Of a DNA stretch of 64,000 nucleotides, positions 45,689 to 54,026 are shown piece by piece; position 1 is the stretch's first letter, and each line of letters begins with the position of its first letter. Origin of the DNA: Planctomycetota bacterium. Lineage in GTDB: Bacteria; Planctomycetota; Phycisphaerae; Phycisphaerales; UBA5793. The translations under genes and the position numbers were made by a program. Location of the stretch: NCBI GenBank assembly GCA_963205185.1, contig CAUJHZ010000047.1, positions 62,001-126,000 on the forward strand, written 5' to 3'. The notes beneath the pieces are model-generated. The model did no database searches. It was not told where the DNA came from and saw nothing but the letters and a program-made list of their open reading frames with translations.

Positions 45689-46420
45689 ATGCCCGAGTCC
45701 TCCCGCTACCGGAAAGTCCTGCTGAAAGTCTCCGGCGAGAGCCTCGCCCAGGTCGGCGCGTTGGGCATCGATCCCGAGGCCCTCAACCTGCTTGCCCACG
45801 AGATCATCGCCGCCGTCGAGACCGGCACCGCCGTGGCGGTGGTCATCGGCGGGGGCAACATCGTTCGCGGCGCCGCCCTGGCCAAGGCCGGGCTCATCCC
45901 GCAGGCCAGTGCCGACTACATGGGCATGCTCGGCACGATCATCAACGGCATCGCCCTCAAAGAGACGCTCGACAAACTCGGCCAGCCGACGCGACTGCTC
46001 TCGGCCCTGAATATCACTTCCGTCGCAGAGCCATTCATCCGCGGCCGAGCCCTGCGGCACATGGAAAAGGGCCGGGTCATCATCCTCGGCGGGGGCACGG
46101 GCAATCCATTCTGCACCACCGACACCGCCGCGGCCCTGCGCGCGACCGAACTCGAATGCGACATCATCCTCAAGGCCACCAAGGTGGATGGCGTCTACTC
46201 CTCCGACCCCAAGACCGATCCCAAGGCGAAACGCTACGAGCGCCTGACGTTCGACGAAGCCATCGCAGCGCACCTCAAGATCATGGACCTCACGGCATTT
46301 TCGATGTGCATGGAGCAGAATCTGCCGATCGTAGTCTTTGACTTCAAAGTGCGCGGCAACATTAAAGCAGTTGTCGAAGGCCGGCCGATCGGGACGATGA
46401 TCACATCCAGAGGCGCGTGA
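45689..46420 (+). CDS. pyrH: UMP kinase
   Basis: 243 aa, the usual length for bacterial UMP kinase (UMP + ATP to UDP + ADP) in pyrimidine nucleotide synthesis. Landmarks are KVLLKVSGESL, VVIGGGNIVRG, GTGNPFCTTDTAAALRA and ATKVDGVYSSDPK. AGGAATCC precedes ATG 45689. The usual tsf/frr neighbours are not seen. Confidence 0.96.
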   Translation: MPESSRYRKVLLKVSGESLAQVGALGIDPEALNLLAHEIIAAVETGTAVAVVIGGGNIVRGAALAKAGLIPQASADYMGMLGTIINGIALKETLDKLGQPTRLLSALNITSVAEPFIRGRALRHMEKGRVIILGGGTGNPFCTTDTAAALRATELECDIILKATKVDGVYSSDPKTDPKAKRYERLTFDEAIAAHLKIMDLTAFSMCMEQNLPIVVFDFKVRGNIKAVVEGRPIGTMITSRGA

Positions 46421-46537
46421 AGCGCGCCTCGATCGCCCAAGTCGAAGTGTGCGACGCTGCGCAGCGCCTTCGTGTCGTCATTCGACCCCGAGGCTCATGC
46501 CCGAAGGGCGGCCAACTGGGTGCGCCTGATCTGTCTG

Positions 46538-46560
46538 CTTGATGCCTCGATGCCTCGATC
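46538..46560. repeat. GATGCCTC tandem repeat, copy 2
   Basis: Two consecutive GATGCCTC units lie between pyrH and uppP. They are the inverse of the repeat at 12633-12664. The rest of the 164-bp gap shows nothing further. Confidence 0.45.
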
Positions 46561-46584
46561 CCTTGCTCCCTTCCCCTTCCCCCA

Positions 46585-47493
46585 ATGACTCCACTCCAGG
46601 CTGCCATCCTCGGGCTCGTTGAAGGCATCACCGAATACCTGCCCATCTCTTCGACGGGGCATCTCATTCTCACCTCGTGGTTGCTCGGGCTCGACACGCC
46701 GGAGATGAAGTCCAGCGTCGATGCGTTCAATATCGTCATCCAGGGCGGAGCGATTCTCGCGGTGCTCGGGCTCTACTGGCCGCGCGTGCTGCAGATGCTG
46801 CGCGGCCTGATCGGGCGCGATGCAGCGGGGCTGAAACTGGCGATCAACATCATCGTCGCATTCCTGCCTGCGGCGGTGCTCGGTCCACTACTCGATGACA
46901 CGATCGACAAGTACCTCTTCGCTCCAATTCCCGTCGTCGCGGCCCTGGCGACCGGCGGCGTGTGGATGATCGCCATCGACGTGTGGTACAGGCGCCGGTC
47001 TTCCGTAGAAGCTCGTCATTCCCGCGCAGGCGGGAATCCAGCGAGCGCGCCGCCACCAGGCGACGGTTCTTCGGCGTCCATCGGCGCAACGATTGATAAT
47101 CTCACCATCGCCCAGGCGCTGCTCATCGGCCTGTTCCAGTGCGTGGCTATGTGGCCCGGCACGAGCCGATCGATGATGACCATCGCCGGCGGCATGATGC
47201 TGGGCCTCAAACCCAAACAGGCTGCTGAATTCTCATTCCTGCTCGGCCTGCCGACGCTCGGCGGCGCGTGCGTGTTCAAGGCAATTAAGAATACCGAAGA
47301 ACTCGCGCAACTCGGCGCCGTGCCGATCGCGGTGGGCGTCCTCGTCGCGGCGATCTCCGCGGCGCTGGCCGTCAAGTGGCTCGTCGCGTTTCTCAATAAG
47401 CACGGCCTGACGGCGTTCGGCGTGTATCGACTGGTACTCGCTGCAGTCTTCGGCGGCCTGGTCTTCGGCGGCGTCGTGACGCTGACGAACTGA
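46585..47493 (+). CDS. uppP: Undecaprenyl-diphosphatase (BacA family)
   Basis: 302 aa, membrane bound. It recycles undecaprenyl pyrophosphate to the monophosphate for wall and glycan synthesis, and confers bacitracin tolerance. Both catalytic motifs are present: EGITEYLPISSTGH (13-26) and PGTSRSMM (about 190). It is longer than the usual ~270 aa because of a 30-residue loop insertion (about 138-170) that contains a dispersed repeat translated as HSRAGGNP. The ATG at 46585 has no strong SD. Confidence 0.95.
   Translation: MTPLQAAILGLVEGITEYLPISSTGHLILTSWLLGLDTPEMKSSVDAFNIVIQGGAILAVLGLYWPRVLQMLRGLIGRDAAGLKLAINIIVAFLPAAVLGPLLDDTIDKYLFAPIPVVAALATGGVWMIAIDVWYRRRSSVEARHSRAGGNPASAPPPGDGSSASIGATIDNLTIAQALLIGLFQCVAMWPGTSRSMMTIAGGMMLGLKPKQAAEFSFLLGLPTLGGACVFKAIKNTEELAQLGAVPIAVGVLVAAISAALAVKWLVAFLNKHGLTAFGVYRLVLAAVFGGLVFGGVVTLTN
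47014..47040. repeat. Dispersed 'SRAGGNP' palindromic repeat inside uppP
   Basis: A palindrome (TTCCCGCGCAGGCGGGAA) within CGTCATTCCCGC ... AATCCA, a repeat type known from many proteobacterial genomes. It is in frame with uppP and read through as amino acids. Confidence 0.75.
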
Positions 47494-47542
47494 CTGTCGG
47501 TGACGCAGCAGAACTACGTTCGCAAAGCGCGTCCTGACTCTC

Positions 47543-47754
47543 GCCCCGAAGGGGCCGGCTCATGTAGCCGCGGGTGAAGCAAAGCATGGGCGCAGCCCCG
47601 CAAGCGCAACCCGTGGAACGCAGATGCGCCCTCACTCCCCCCGCCCCGAAGGGGGCACGCCAATGTAGCCACGGGGGAAGCAAAGCGCGGGCGCAGCCCC
47701 GCGAGCGGAACCCGTGGAAAGCAGACGGTCATCAACTCCCCGCCCCGAAGGGGC
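47543..47754. repeat. Left REP array, about 100-bp tandem units
   Basis: The hairpin GCCCCGAAGGGGC (or GCCCCGAAGGGGG) begins at 47543, 47643 and 47742, a ~100-bp spacing. Between them lies a longer imperfect hairpin beginning TAGCC(G/A)CGGG and ending AACCCGTGG. Confidence 0.8.
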
Positions 47755-47812
47755 TCGCTACCTGAATCCGAACGATACCTGCCGAGCCCACCACGAGCGT
47801 CAACAATCCCAC

Positions 47813-48265
47813 ATGCCCGGCACCTTCTCCCAACTGCTGCTGCACATCGTCTTCTCCACGAAACACCGCCAAACCTGGATCGCCGATGAACTCGCGCCGC
47901 AACTCCACGCCTACCTCGGCGGCATCGTCCGATCCGAGAAAGGAACCGCATACGAAATCGGCGGCGTCGAAGATCACGTCCACCTGCTCGTTCGCTGGCG
48001 GCCCGATGATTCAATCTCCAACCTGCTCCGCAACATCAAAACACGCTCATCGCGCTGGATTCATGAAACCCGCCCCGATCTCAAGTCATTTGCGTGGCAG
48101 GAGGGTTACTCCGTCTTCTCCGTGAGCAAGTCGCAGGAGCAGGCCGTGAAGAACTACATTCAGAGGCAAGTCGAGCATCACGCGCGCGAAGACTTTGCAG
48201 CGGAACTCATCCGCCTGCTCGACGCGCACAAAGTCGAATACGATCGGCGCTATGTACTTGACTGA
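47813..48265 (+). CDS. IS200/REP-associated Y1 transposase
   Basis: A 150-aa single-domain HUH endonuclease. The metal-binding His pair is H55-V-H57 (EDHVHLLV) and the likely nucleophile is Tyr115 (KNYIQRQ). It resembles TnpA_IS200/RAYT proteins that cut single-stranded DNA at hairpins. The gene looks intact. Confidence 0.9.
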   Translation: MPGTFSQLLLHIVFSTKHRQTWIADELAPQLHAYLGGIVRSEKGTAYEIGGVEDHVHLLVRWRPDDSISNLLRNIKTRSSRWIHETRPDLKSFAWQEGYSVFSVSKSQEQAVKNYIQRQVEHHAREDFAAELIRLLDAHKVEYDRRYVLD

Positions 48266-48289
48266 CTCAGTCGCGCGGCTGCATCGCGA

Positions 48290-48388
48290 GCCCCTTCGGG
48301 GCGAAGAGAATCAAGTCACATCTTCCACGGGTTCCGCGCCGCTGCGCGGCGCTCCACCCGCGGCTACATTCACGCGCCCCTTCGGGGC
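48290..48388. repeat. Right REP copies in inverted orientation
   Basis: GCCCCTTCGGGGC at 48290-48302 and 48376-48388, with the reverse complement of the left array's longer hairpin between them (CCACGGGTTCCGC ... CACCCGCGGCTA). Confidence 0.78.
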
Positions 48389-48396
48389 GAGAGCCG

Positions 48397-49365
48397 TTAC
48401 ACATCCATCAAAACCTTAATTACCCCCGGTTGCGCGGCCGTCTGCAGCGCCTTGACGCCATCGTCGAGTTTAAACCGCCGCGAAATCAGGCTCGCCACAT
48501 CCACCTGCCGGCGCGCCAGCGCGGCCACCGCATCCGGAATCGAACCGCAGCGGCTGCCGATGACTTCGATTTCGTTGATCACGATCGGCGACAGATCGGT
48601 CTTTCGCTCGACGGGCGCCACCGTCGTCTTGAGCAGCACCTTCCCGCGCGGGCGCACGAGTTGCAGCGCCAGTTCGAGTCCTTCAGCCGAACCCGTGCAA
48701 TCCACCACCACATCCTGATCGGCGCGCCGGCCGATCTCGTTCACGTGCCGGTGCCTGATGCCCCACTTCGTGCACAGGTTCATCTTGTCGGGGTGCTTGC
48801 CGATGAGCCGCACCGACGCATTGAGTTGCGCCATGACCTGCACGCACAGCAGGCCCAGGCGCCCATCGCCGAGCACGGTGATGTACGGCTTGCCCTCGAC
48901 GTGCAGTTGGCGCGCTGCGTGCAGCGCCGCAGCGAGCGGCTCGGCGAATACCGCCGTGTCGTCGTCGATTGATTCGGGCACTTCGACAAGATTGATCGCC
49001 GGCAGCGTGAAGCGGTCGGCAAAACATCCGTCGCGATTGTGAATCCCCAGCACCGTGCGGTTGCGGCAGTGCGTGCTCAGGCCAGCGCGGCACATGTCGC
49101 ACTTGAGACACACGGCGTTGATGGCGCCCACCACGCGCTTGCCAACCAGCCGCCGCGTGTCCGGCCCGTTGATCGACTCGACCTCGCCGACGAACTCGTG
49201 CCCGAGCACGCCCGCGAAGCCCATGTAGCCCCGGCAGATCTCCAGATCCGTCGAGCAGACGCCGACTTTCAGCGGGCGGACGAGCGCTTCGCCATCTGCC
49301 GGCGACGGCTCGGCGCGGCGCGTATCGAGCGAAAGTAATTTTCCGTCAAAGACGAGGGCGCGCAT
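48397..49365 (-). CDS. Zinc-dependent medium-chain alcohol/polyol dehydrogenase
   Basis: 322 aa of the MDR superfamily. Catalytic zinc ligands are C37, H56 and E57 (GVCSTDLEI ... GHEFVGEV). Structural zinc ligands are C86, C89, C92 and C100 (CLKCDMCRAGLSTHC). The Rossmann motif is VLGDGRLGLLCVQVMAQL. It is close to L-threonine/glucose/sorbitol dehydrogenase types; the substrate is uncertain. It starts at ATG 49365 and is 7 bp from the HEAT-repeat gene stop, so the two may be co-transcribed. Confidence 0.9.
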   Translation of the reverse strand: MRALVFDGKLLSLDTRRAEPSPADGEALVRPLKVGVCSTDLEICRGYMGFAGVLGHEFVGEVESINGPDTRRLVGKRVVGAINAVCLKCDMCRAGLSTHCRNRTVLGIHNRDGCFADRFTLPAINLVEVPESIDDDTAVFAEPLAAALHAARQLHVEGKPYITVLGDGRLGLLCVQVMAQLNASVRLIGKHPDKMNLCTKWGIRHRHVNEIGRRADQDVVVDCTGSAEGLELALQLVRPRGKVLLKTTVAPVERKTDLSPIVINEIEVIGSRCGSIPDAVAALARRQVDVASLISRRFKLDDGVKALQTAAQPGVIKVLMDV

Positions 49366-49370
49366 GGTCT

Positions 49371-50198
49371 CTACGACCCCGGCGCGGCGGCGGGCGCAGC
49401 GGACGCCGCATCGGGATAGCCGACCGGCACGCCGGGCTGCTCGAACACGGGCCGGCCGAACGGCGTGATCGTCTCGAGCAGCGTCTTGTCGCGGCTGTAG
49501 ACGGGATATGTGTAGACGCCGCCCTTGGCGAAGGGATCGTCAACCTTGCGGCTCCAGTCGAGCCAGGCGACGGGGTCGGTGCCGAAGTTCTCGCCAGTCA
49601 GAATGTTCAGCGATCGCCGCGCGTGTACGGCCACGCCCAGCGAGCGGTCGTCGAGCCCGCGAATGAGCGCCTCGATGACGCCGCGTTCACGATACTGACC
49701 CAGCGCCGTCGCGGCGGCCATGCGCACATCCACATCTTCATCTTCGACCATCGCCTCGATGAGCGGCGCGACCGCCTGGTCGTTGTGAATGCGCTGCAAG
49801 CCCTTGGCGGCCTCCCAGCGCACCAGTTGCGACGAGTCTCCGAGGGCCGTGGCCAGCAGCAGCGCATCGGCCGGCTGGCCGTGCAGGCCCAGCGCGTGGG
49901 CGCTGGCAGCGCGGACCATGGGATCGGTATCGGCGATCGCCTCGCGATAGACCTTCAGATAGGGCTCTTCGCCGCCGAAGGGAGCATTGCTGATGAGCGT
50001 GATGCCCAGGCGGCGCTTCTCGGCGTCGCGGTGGAACATCCACGCCGCCGCCTGGCTCGGCGAGGGCGTGTTGAACTTGAGCGCTTCGCCGATGTCTTGA
50101 CCCGCCGTCTCGCAACCCGCCAGCGAGCCGAGCATGATGGCACCGAGCGTCAGAGCGGCCGCGATGCCGAGAGAGCGCGCCTGTCGTGGATAGTTCAT
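49371..50198 (-). CDS. HEAT-repeat lipoprotein
   Basis: 275 aa. A lipobox (GSLAGC) near residue 30 indicates export and lipid attachment. HEAT-type repeats follow (AASAHALGLHGQ, VRWEAAKGLQRIH, VRMAAATALGQYRERG, VAVHARRSLNILTG) at about 75-215. It is probably a protein-binding scaffold. ATG 50198 has GGTGG 7 nt upstream; ATG 50204 is close and also possible. Confidence 0.85.
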   Translation of the reverse strand: MNYPRQARSLGIAAALTLGAIMLGSLAGCETAGQDIGEALKFNTPSPSQAAAWMFHRDAEKRRLGITLISNAPFGGEEPYLKVYREAIADTDPMVRAASAHALGLHGQPADALLLATALGDSSQLVRWEAAKGLQRIHNDQAVAPLIEAMVEDEDVDVRMAAATALGQYRERGVIEALIRGLDDRSLGVAVHARRSLNILTGENFGTDPVAWLDWSRKVDDPFAKGGVYTYPVYSRDKTLLETITPFGRPVFEQPGVPVGYPDAASAAPAAAPGS

Positions 50199-50365
50199 GG
50201 CCATGCCACCGCTGAGAAGTGCACCAGAACCCATCGAGCCGGTCGAACGACCGGAGGCACATCATAGCAGGTTGGCGCAATAACCGCCTGTGGACCGTGC
50301 CTGCCAATGCTTCGGCTAGAATCGCCTTTGATCCGCAATTAGACCCGCCAGAGAGAGATGCAGCG

Positions 50366-51601
50366 ATGCCCCACATCGAACGATTCGACCTCGCCTGCGG
50401 CATGCCGCTGCTCGTCGAGCGCCACGACACCGCCTCATCGGCCGCGCTGACCTGGCTGCTGCCGCTGGGCAGCGCGTGCGACGAACCAGGCCGGATCGGG
50501 GCCAGCACCGTCCTCGCCGAGTGGCTCTGGCGCGGGGCGGGCGATCTCGATTCGCGCGGCCTCTCTGACGCCCTGGACCGCTGCGGCGTGCAGCGATCCA
50601 GCCACGTCGGCGGGCGGCACCTGTCCATTTCCGCCACGCTCATCGGCTCGCGGCTGGCCGAAGCCCTGCCGATTCTCACCTCCGTCGTGACCGCGCCGCG
50701 CTTTGAAGACGCGTCGTTCGAAGCCGTGCGCGACCTGACGCTGCAATCGATCGAAGGACTGCGCGATGAGCACCAGCAGCGGGCCATGCTGCTGGCGCGC
50801 AAGCACTTCTTCCCCGAGCCGTTCAACCGCTCGGGCTACGGCGAAGCCGACGACGTGAAGAGCCTCGCGCCGGCGCAGGCGCGGCAGGCATGGTCAAAGT
50901 GGGCCCGGCCGGGCGGCTCGATACTCGCGCTGGCCGGCGATGTCGATGGGGTCGCTGTCGCGAGACAACTCGATGAACTCCTGAGCGACTGGCGCGGTGA
51001 GACGATCGAAGCAACGCCGCAGACGTGGCCGGCGCCGGGGATGCACCACGAGCCCGAGACGATCGCGCAGGTGCACATCGCCGTCGCCGCCCCTGCGCCG
51101 CCTGAGCCCGATGCCGACAACATGAAGCAGCGCATCGCCACGGCGGTTCTCAGCGGGGGCATGAGCGGGCGGCTGTTCACCGAGGTGCGCGAGAAGCGGT
51201 CGCTGTGCTACAGCGTGCACGCGTCGTATGCGGCGGGTCGCGACTTCGGCGCGCTCTTTGCCTACTCGGGCACGACCGCCGAGCGGGCCCAGGAGACGCT
51301 CGATGTGCTGATTGCCGAACTGGAGCGCCTGCACAAGGGAGTGGATGAATCGGAGTTCGCGCGTGCCGTCGTCGGCCTCAAGTCGCGCCTCGTCATGCAG
51401 GGTGAATCGACCAGCGCCCGGGCGTCGTCGCTGGCCCACGACCTGTACAACCGCGGCGCGGCGCGCACGCTCGACGAGGTGCGCGACCAGGTGGATGCGG
51501 TGACTCTTGATGATGTGAACGCCTACCTCGCCAACCGCACCGCCGGGCCGTTCACGGTGGTGACCTTGGGGCCGAAGGAGTTGACACGACGGGAAGCCTG
51601 A
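50366..51601 (+). CDS. M16-family zinc peptidase homologue, catalytically incomplete
   Basis: 411 aa with two M16 domains (about 1-195 and 200-411). The zinc-binding HxxEH of active members aligns with T48-V-L-A51-E52 here, so all three catalytic residues are changed. The C-terminal substrate-binding signature REKRSLCYSVHASY is kept. It fits the non-catalytic subunit of a bacterial M16 pair; the partner is not in the window. GAGAGAG is 8 nt upstream of ATG 50366. TAGAAT (50317-50322) may be the -10. Confidence 0.87.
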   Translation: MPHIERFDLACGMPLLVERHDTASSAALTWLLPLGSACDEPGRIGASTVLAEWLWRGAGDLDSRGLSDALDRCGVQRSSHVGGRHLSISATLIGSRLAEALPILTSVVTAPRFEDASFEAVRDLTLQSIEGLRDEHQQRAMLLARKHFFPEPFNRSGYGEADDVKSLAPAQARQAWSKWARPGGSILALAGDVDGVAVARQLDELLSDWRGETIEATPQTWPAPGMHHEPETIAQVHIAVAAPAPPEPDADNMKQRIATAVLSGGMSGRLFTEVREKRSLCYSVHASYAAGRDFGALFAYSGTTAERAQETLDVLIAELERLHKGVDESEFARAVVGLKSRLVMQGESTSARASSLAHDLYNRGAARTLDEVRDQVDAVTLDDVNAYLANRTAGPFTVVTLGPKELTRREA

Positions 51602-51634
51602 TTCTCACGCAGAGACGCAGAGATCGCGGAGAGG
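51602..51634. repeat. Half copy of the TCTCACGC dispersed repeat
   Basis: TTCTCACGCAGAGACGCAG begins directly after the M16 stop and has no inverted partner. It is copy 3 of the repeat at 8780 and 18411. Confidence 0.6.
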
Positions 51635-51719
51635 TCAGCGGCGTGGAGGCTCAAGACCAGAGCAGCGTCTGGAATCGCGGCGATCTGATCGACCCGGCTT
51701 GCGGAAGCACGCGTACACC

Positions 51720-52562
51720 ATGAGCGACTCGTTTCCTGCCCGGCTGCACGTTCTGATGGCGCGCGATGCGCCGGTCGGCGTCGTTATTCGGCGCGGGCCG
51801 AGCAAACGAGCAGCGACATTTCTCTGGGATCGCCGCACGGACGAGTTTCAACTCGGCCAGTGGTTACGCGGGCGCATCTACGGGCGGCGATGCGACCTCT
51901 CACCTGACGGCAAATACCTGCTGTACTTCGCGATGAATGGCCGGTGGGACGCCGAGTCGAAGGGTGCATGGAGCGCTGTTTCGCGTGCTCCTTACCTCAA
52001 GGCAATCGCGATGTTCCCGAAAGGCGACTGCTGGTACGGCGGTGGGCTTTGGACAAGCAACACCACTTACTGGCTCAACGAAGCCGGCCATCAGCTTGTG
52101 CTGCATGAGGTGCTTCACGACACGGATGAAGTCAGGCGCGATCGGCAATACCAGCCTGATCCGCAAAGGAATCGAGAGAGCCTCGGTGTCTACTTCCCGC
52201 GACTTCTGCGCGACGGATGGACCCTGGTTGACAGCGATCACACCTTTCGGCGGCACTGGATCGACACCTTTGAAAGGCCGCTCGCGCACGGATGGGTGCT
52301 TCGTAAGCGAGCGCACTCGCAATTCGATTCTGCGCCAGGCCGCGGGTCGTACTGGGATGAGCATGAACTTGTACACTCGGAGTCCGGCTGTGCCCATCGG
52401 AGACTCGATTGGGAATGGGCCGAGCGCGATGGCGACCGACTCGTGTGGGCCGAAGGTGGGTATGTGAAATCTGCAGACATCACCCCGGATGGACTGGATC
52501 AGCCGAAAGTGCTGCAGGACTTCAACGACATCGCCCCCAAGCGGACCAGGGCGCCGTATTGA
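51720..52562 (+). CDS. Conserved protein of unknown function
   Basis: 280 aa, no signal peptide or membrane segments. It has WD40/TolB-like strand motifs such as CDLSPDGKYLLYFAMNG and VSRAPYLKAIAMFPKGDCW, so a beta-propeller is likely. I do not recognise a named family. ATG 51720 is preferred over 51699 because the typical start MSDSFPARLHV begins there. Confidence 0.8.
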   Translation: MSDSFPARLHVLMARDAPVGVVIRRGPSKRAATFLWDRRTDEFQLGQWLRGRIYGRRCDLSPDGKYLLYFAMNGRWDAESKGAWSAVSRAPYLKAIAMFPKGDCWYGGGLWTSNTTYWLNEAGHQLVLHEVLHDTDEVRRDRQYQPDPQRNRESLGVYFPRLLRDGWTLVDSDHTFRRHWIDTFERPLAHGWVLRKRAHSQFDSAPGRGSYWDEHELVHSESGCAHRRLDWEWAERDGDRLVWAEGGYVKSADITPDGLDQPKVLQDFNDIAPKRTRAPY

Positions 52563-52602
52563 CTGTTGCTTACTGCACGGTCACTTCGCAAGGCGATTGT
52601 CC

Positions 52603-52676
52603 TCACCCATCCCACACCCGCAACCCCACAAACAACGCGCAACCGATCACCTCGCCAATCTCGCGCCAGCATGCAC
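52603..52676 (-). pseudogene. Copied 3' end of the DUF4190-like gene at 53731
   Basis: The minus strand reads VIGCALFVGLRVWDG-stop, identical to the end of the protein at 53731-54024. The first 48 nt from the stop codon match 47 of 48. The rest diverges quickly. No start codon or upstream part remains. Confidence 0.8.
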
Positions 52677-52801
52677 GAACTCTAGCCGCTGCCTTGCTGT
52701 GACGGCGGTGGGCGGAGCTCACTCCAGGCCCAGGGCAGACTGTTTATCACTCAACTTTCAAGCGGGTTGATTCTCGACTGCGCACTATTGGAGCGAGGGG
52801 A

Positions 52802-53680
52802 TCAGGAATCGGTTCCATCAGGAGTCTGGAAGGACGCCCTGAACCTGATAGTCGAGCTGGCAAGCCGACCGATGCTCACACCGACTTCCACACTCCACTC
52901 CCACCAGACCATCGTCGAGCCTCGCCGCGCGGATCCAGTTTGGAGCGAGGCGGCTTTGGCAGGCGGTGGTGCATCAAACAGAACCACCGCCTCTCGGTCA
53001 TCGACTTCCATGCCGTGGACTTTGAGTTCGACGTTGGACACACGTTTTTGACTCACCGGCATCACCGCGCGAACTTTCGATGGTACCGCAATGCGTGTTA
53101 AAGCAAACGAGCCTCTTTTGAGCTCTGGTTTCCTGTTCGGTTCGCCATCGCGAAATCGAAACATGATCGATTTCGGGCGGAGTACCGCGCTTTCAGCATT
53201 CGTCCCCACCACCAGACTGAGTGTTTCCTCCGCAACGCACGATGCATACGCACAGGATCTGATGGCCTGAATGCAAAATGCCATGCAGATCAGTGCGTGG
53301 ATCGAAGCTGCAGCGGTGCTGACTGCGACCGGAAGCGACGATGACAATTGCAAAGCCACCGGGGCATACAGCGCGATCCCCCAGCACGTCCAAATCAGGA
53401 ACGCTGCAACGGCAGATTGAGCCCTTGCTCTCGGAGTGGAATCGGCGTCAACTGTTTCCGCCAGAGCGGCTTCCGCGCGCTGATCAATTCGCACGATGAT
53501 CGACCCGCGCTCAACGCCATAGACGGCCAGCAGCAGCATCCACACGGACGCAAAGCCCAACGCAGGAGCAAAGAGGAGTCCGGCCGCACCCCCAGCGACA
53601 CCGATCGCGCTGAAGAGGACAGCGATCAGGATCGACCCGGCAAGCACGATCAATCGAGTTTGATCGAAGAAGCGTGGCAC
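52802..53680 (-). CDS. Membrane protein of unknown function
   Basis: About 292 aa. The first 150 residues hold four hydrophobic segments (LIVLAGSILIAVLFSAIGV first). The C-terminal half is soluble and rich in Arg and Ser. Start GTG 53680 is preferred because it has GGGGAAA upstream and begins just before the first membrane helix; the frame continues to 53803. No family recognised. It lies between a gene and that gene's copied 3' end. Confidence 0.68.
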   Translation of the reverse strand: MPRFFDQTRLIVLAGSILIAVLFSAIGVAGGAAGLLFAPALGFASVWMLLLAVYGVERGSIIVRIDQRAEAALAETVDADSTPRARAQSAVAAFLIWTCWGIALYAPVALQLSSSLPVAVSTAAASIHALICMAFCIQAIRSCAYASCVAEETLSLVVGTNAESAVLRPKSIMFRFRDGEPNRKPELKRGSFALTRIAVPSKVRAVMPVSQKRVSNVELKVHGMEVDDREAVVLFDAPPPAKAASLQTGSARRGSTMVWWEWSVEVGVSIGRLASSTIRFRASFQTPDGTDS

Positions 53681-53730
53681 GCTGTTTCCCCGGCGTGGGG
53701 CGCATTCGTGTAATCGCGACGACCGTCGAG

Positions 53731-54024
53731 TCACCCATCCCAAACCCGCAACCCCACAAACAACGCGCAACCGATCACGCCGCCAACCGCGCCGAGGATG
53801 CACAGACGCCTGCCCAGCAGGTGCGGGTTGCGGTCAATGTGGCGCCAGCCCATCACCGCCACGACGATCGCCGCCAGCGACAGCGGCACGAAGATCAGCC
53901 CGTCGATCGGCGCTGCCAGGCCAAGCATTCCCGCCACCAGCGCATACGGGCTGCGCGCTTCGACAAACTCGCGGCCCCACTGGGCCCGCTGGGCCTTGCC
54001 CGGCATGTCACGGCCGAAGAGCAC
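53731..54024 (-). CDS. Small DUF4190-like membrane protein
   Basis: 97 aa with two to three membrane segments (LVAGMLGLAAPIDGLIF, VPLSLAAIVVAVMGW and LGAVGGVIGCALFVGLR). The layout is that of DUF4190 proteins. GTG 54024 has GGAG upstream; ATG 54006 is an alternative. It lies directly after the gene at 54027 and is probably coupled to it. Its 3' end is duplicated at 52603. Confidence 0.75.
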   Translation of the reverse strand: MLFGRDMPGKAQRAQWGREFVEARSPYALVAGMLGLAAPIDGLIFVPLSLAAIVVAVMGWRHIDRNPHLLGRRLCILGAVGGVIGCALFVGLRVWDG

Positions 54025-54026
54025 GC

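Larger units (their letters stand above)
47543..48388. mobile_element. IS200/RAYT-type transposase unit flanked by REP hairpins
   Basis: A HUH transposase gene (47813-48265) is bracketed by palindromic repeats: three direct units on the left (47543-47754) and two in inverted orientation on the right (48290-48388). It looks like a REP-associated tyrosine transposase with its own REP sequences. Confidence 0.75.

Noticed and set aside
47543-47754. CRISPR array
   Set aside because: Regular ~100-bp spacing, but repeat and spacer alike are repeated and palindromic; no cas genes. It is a REP array.
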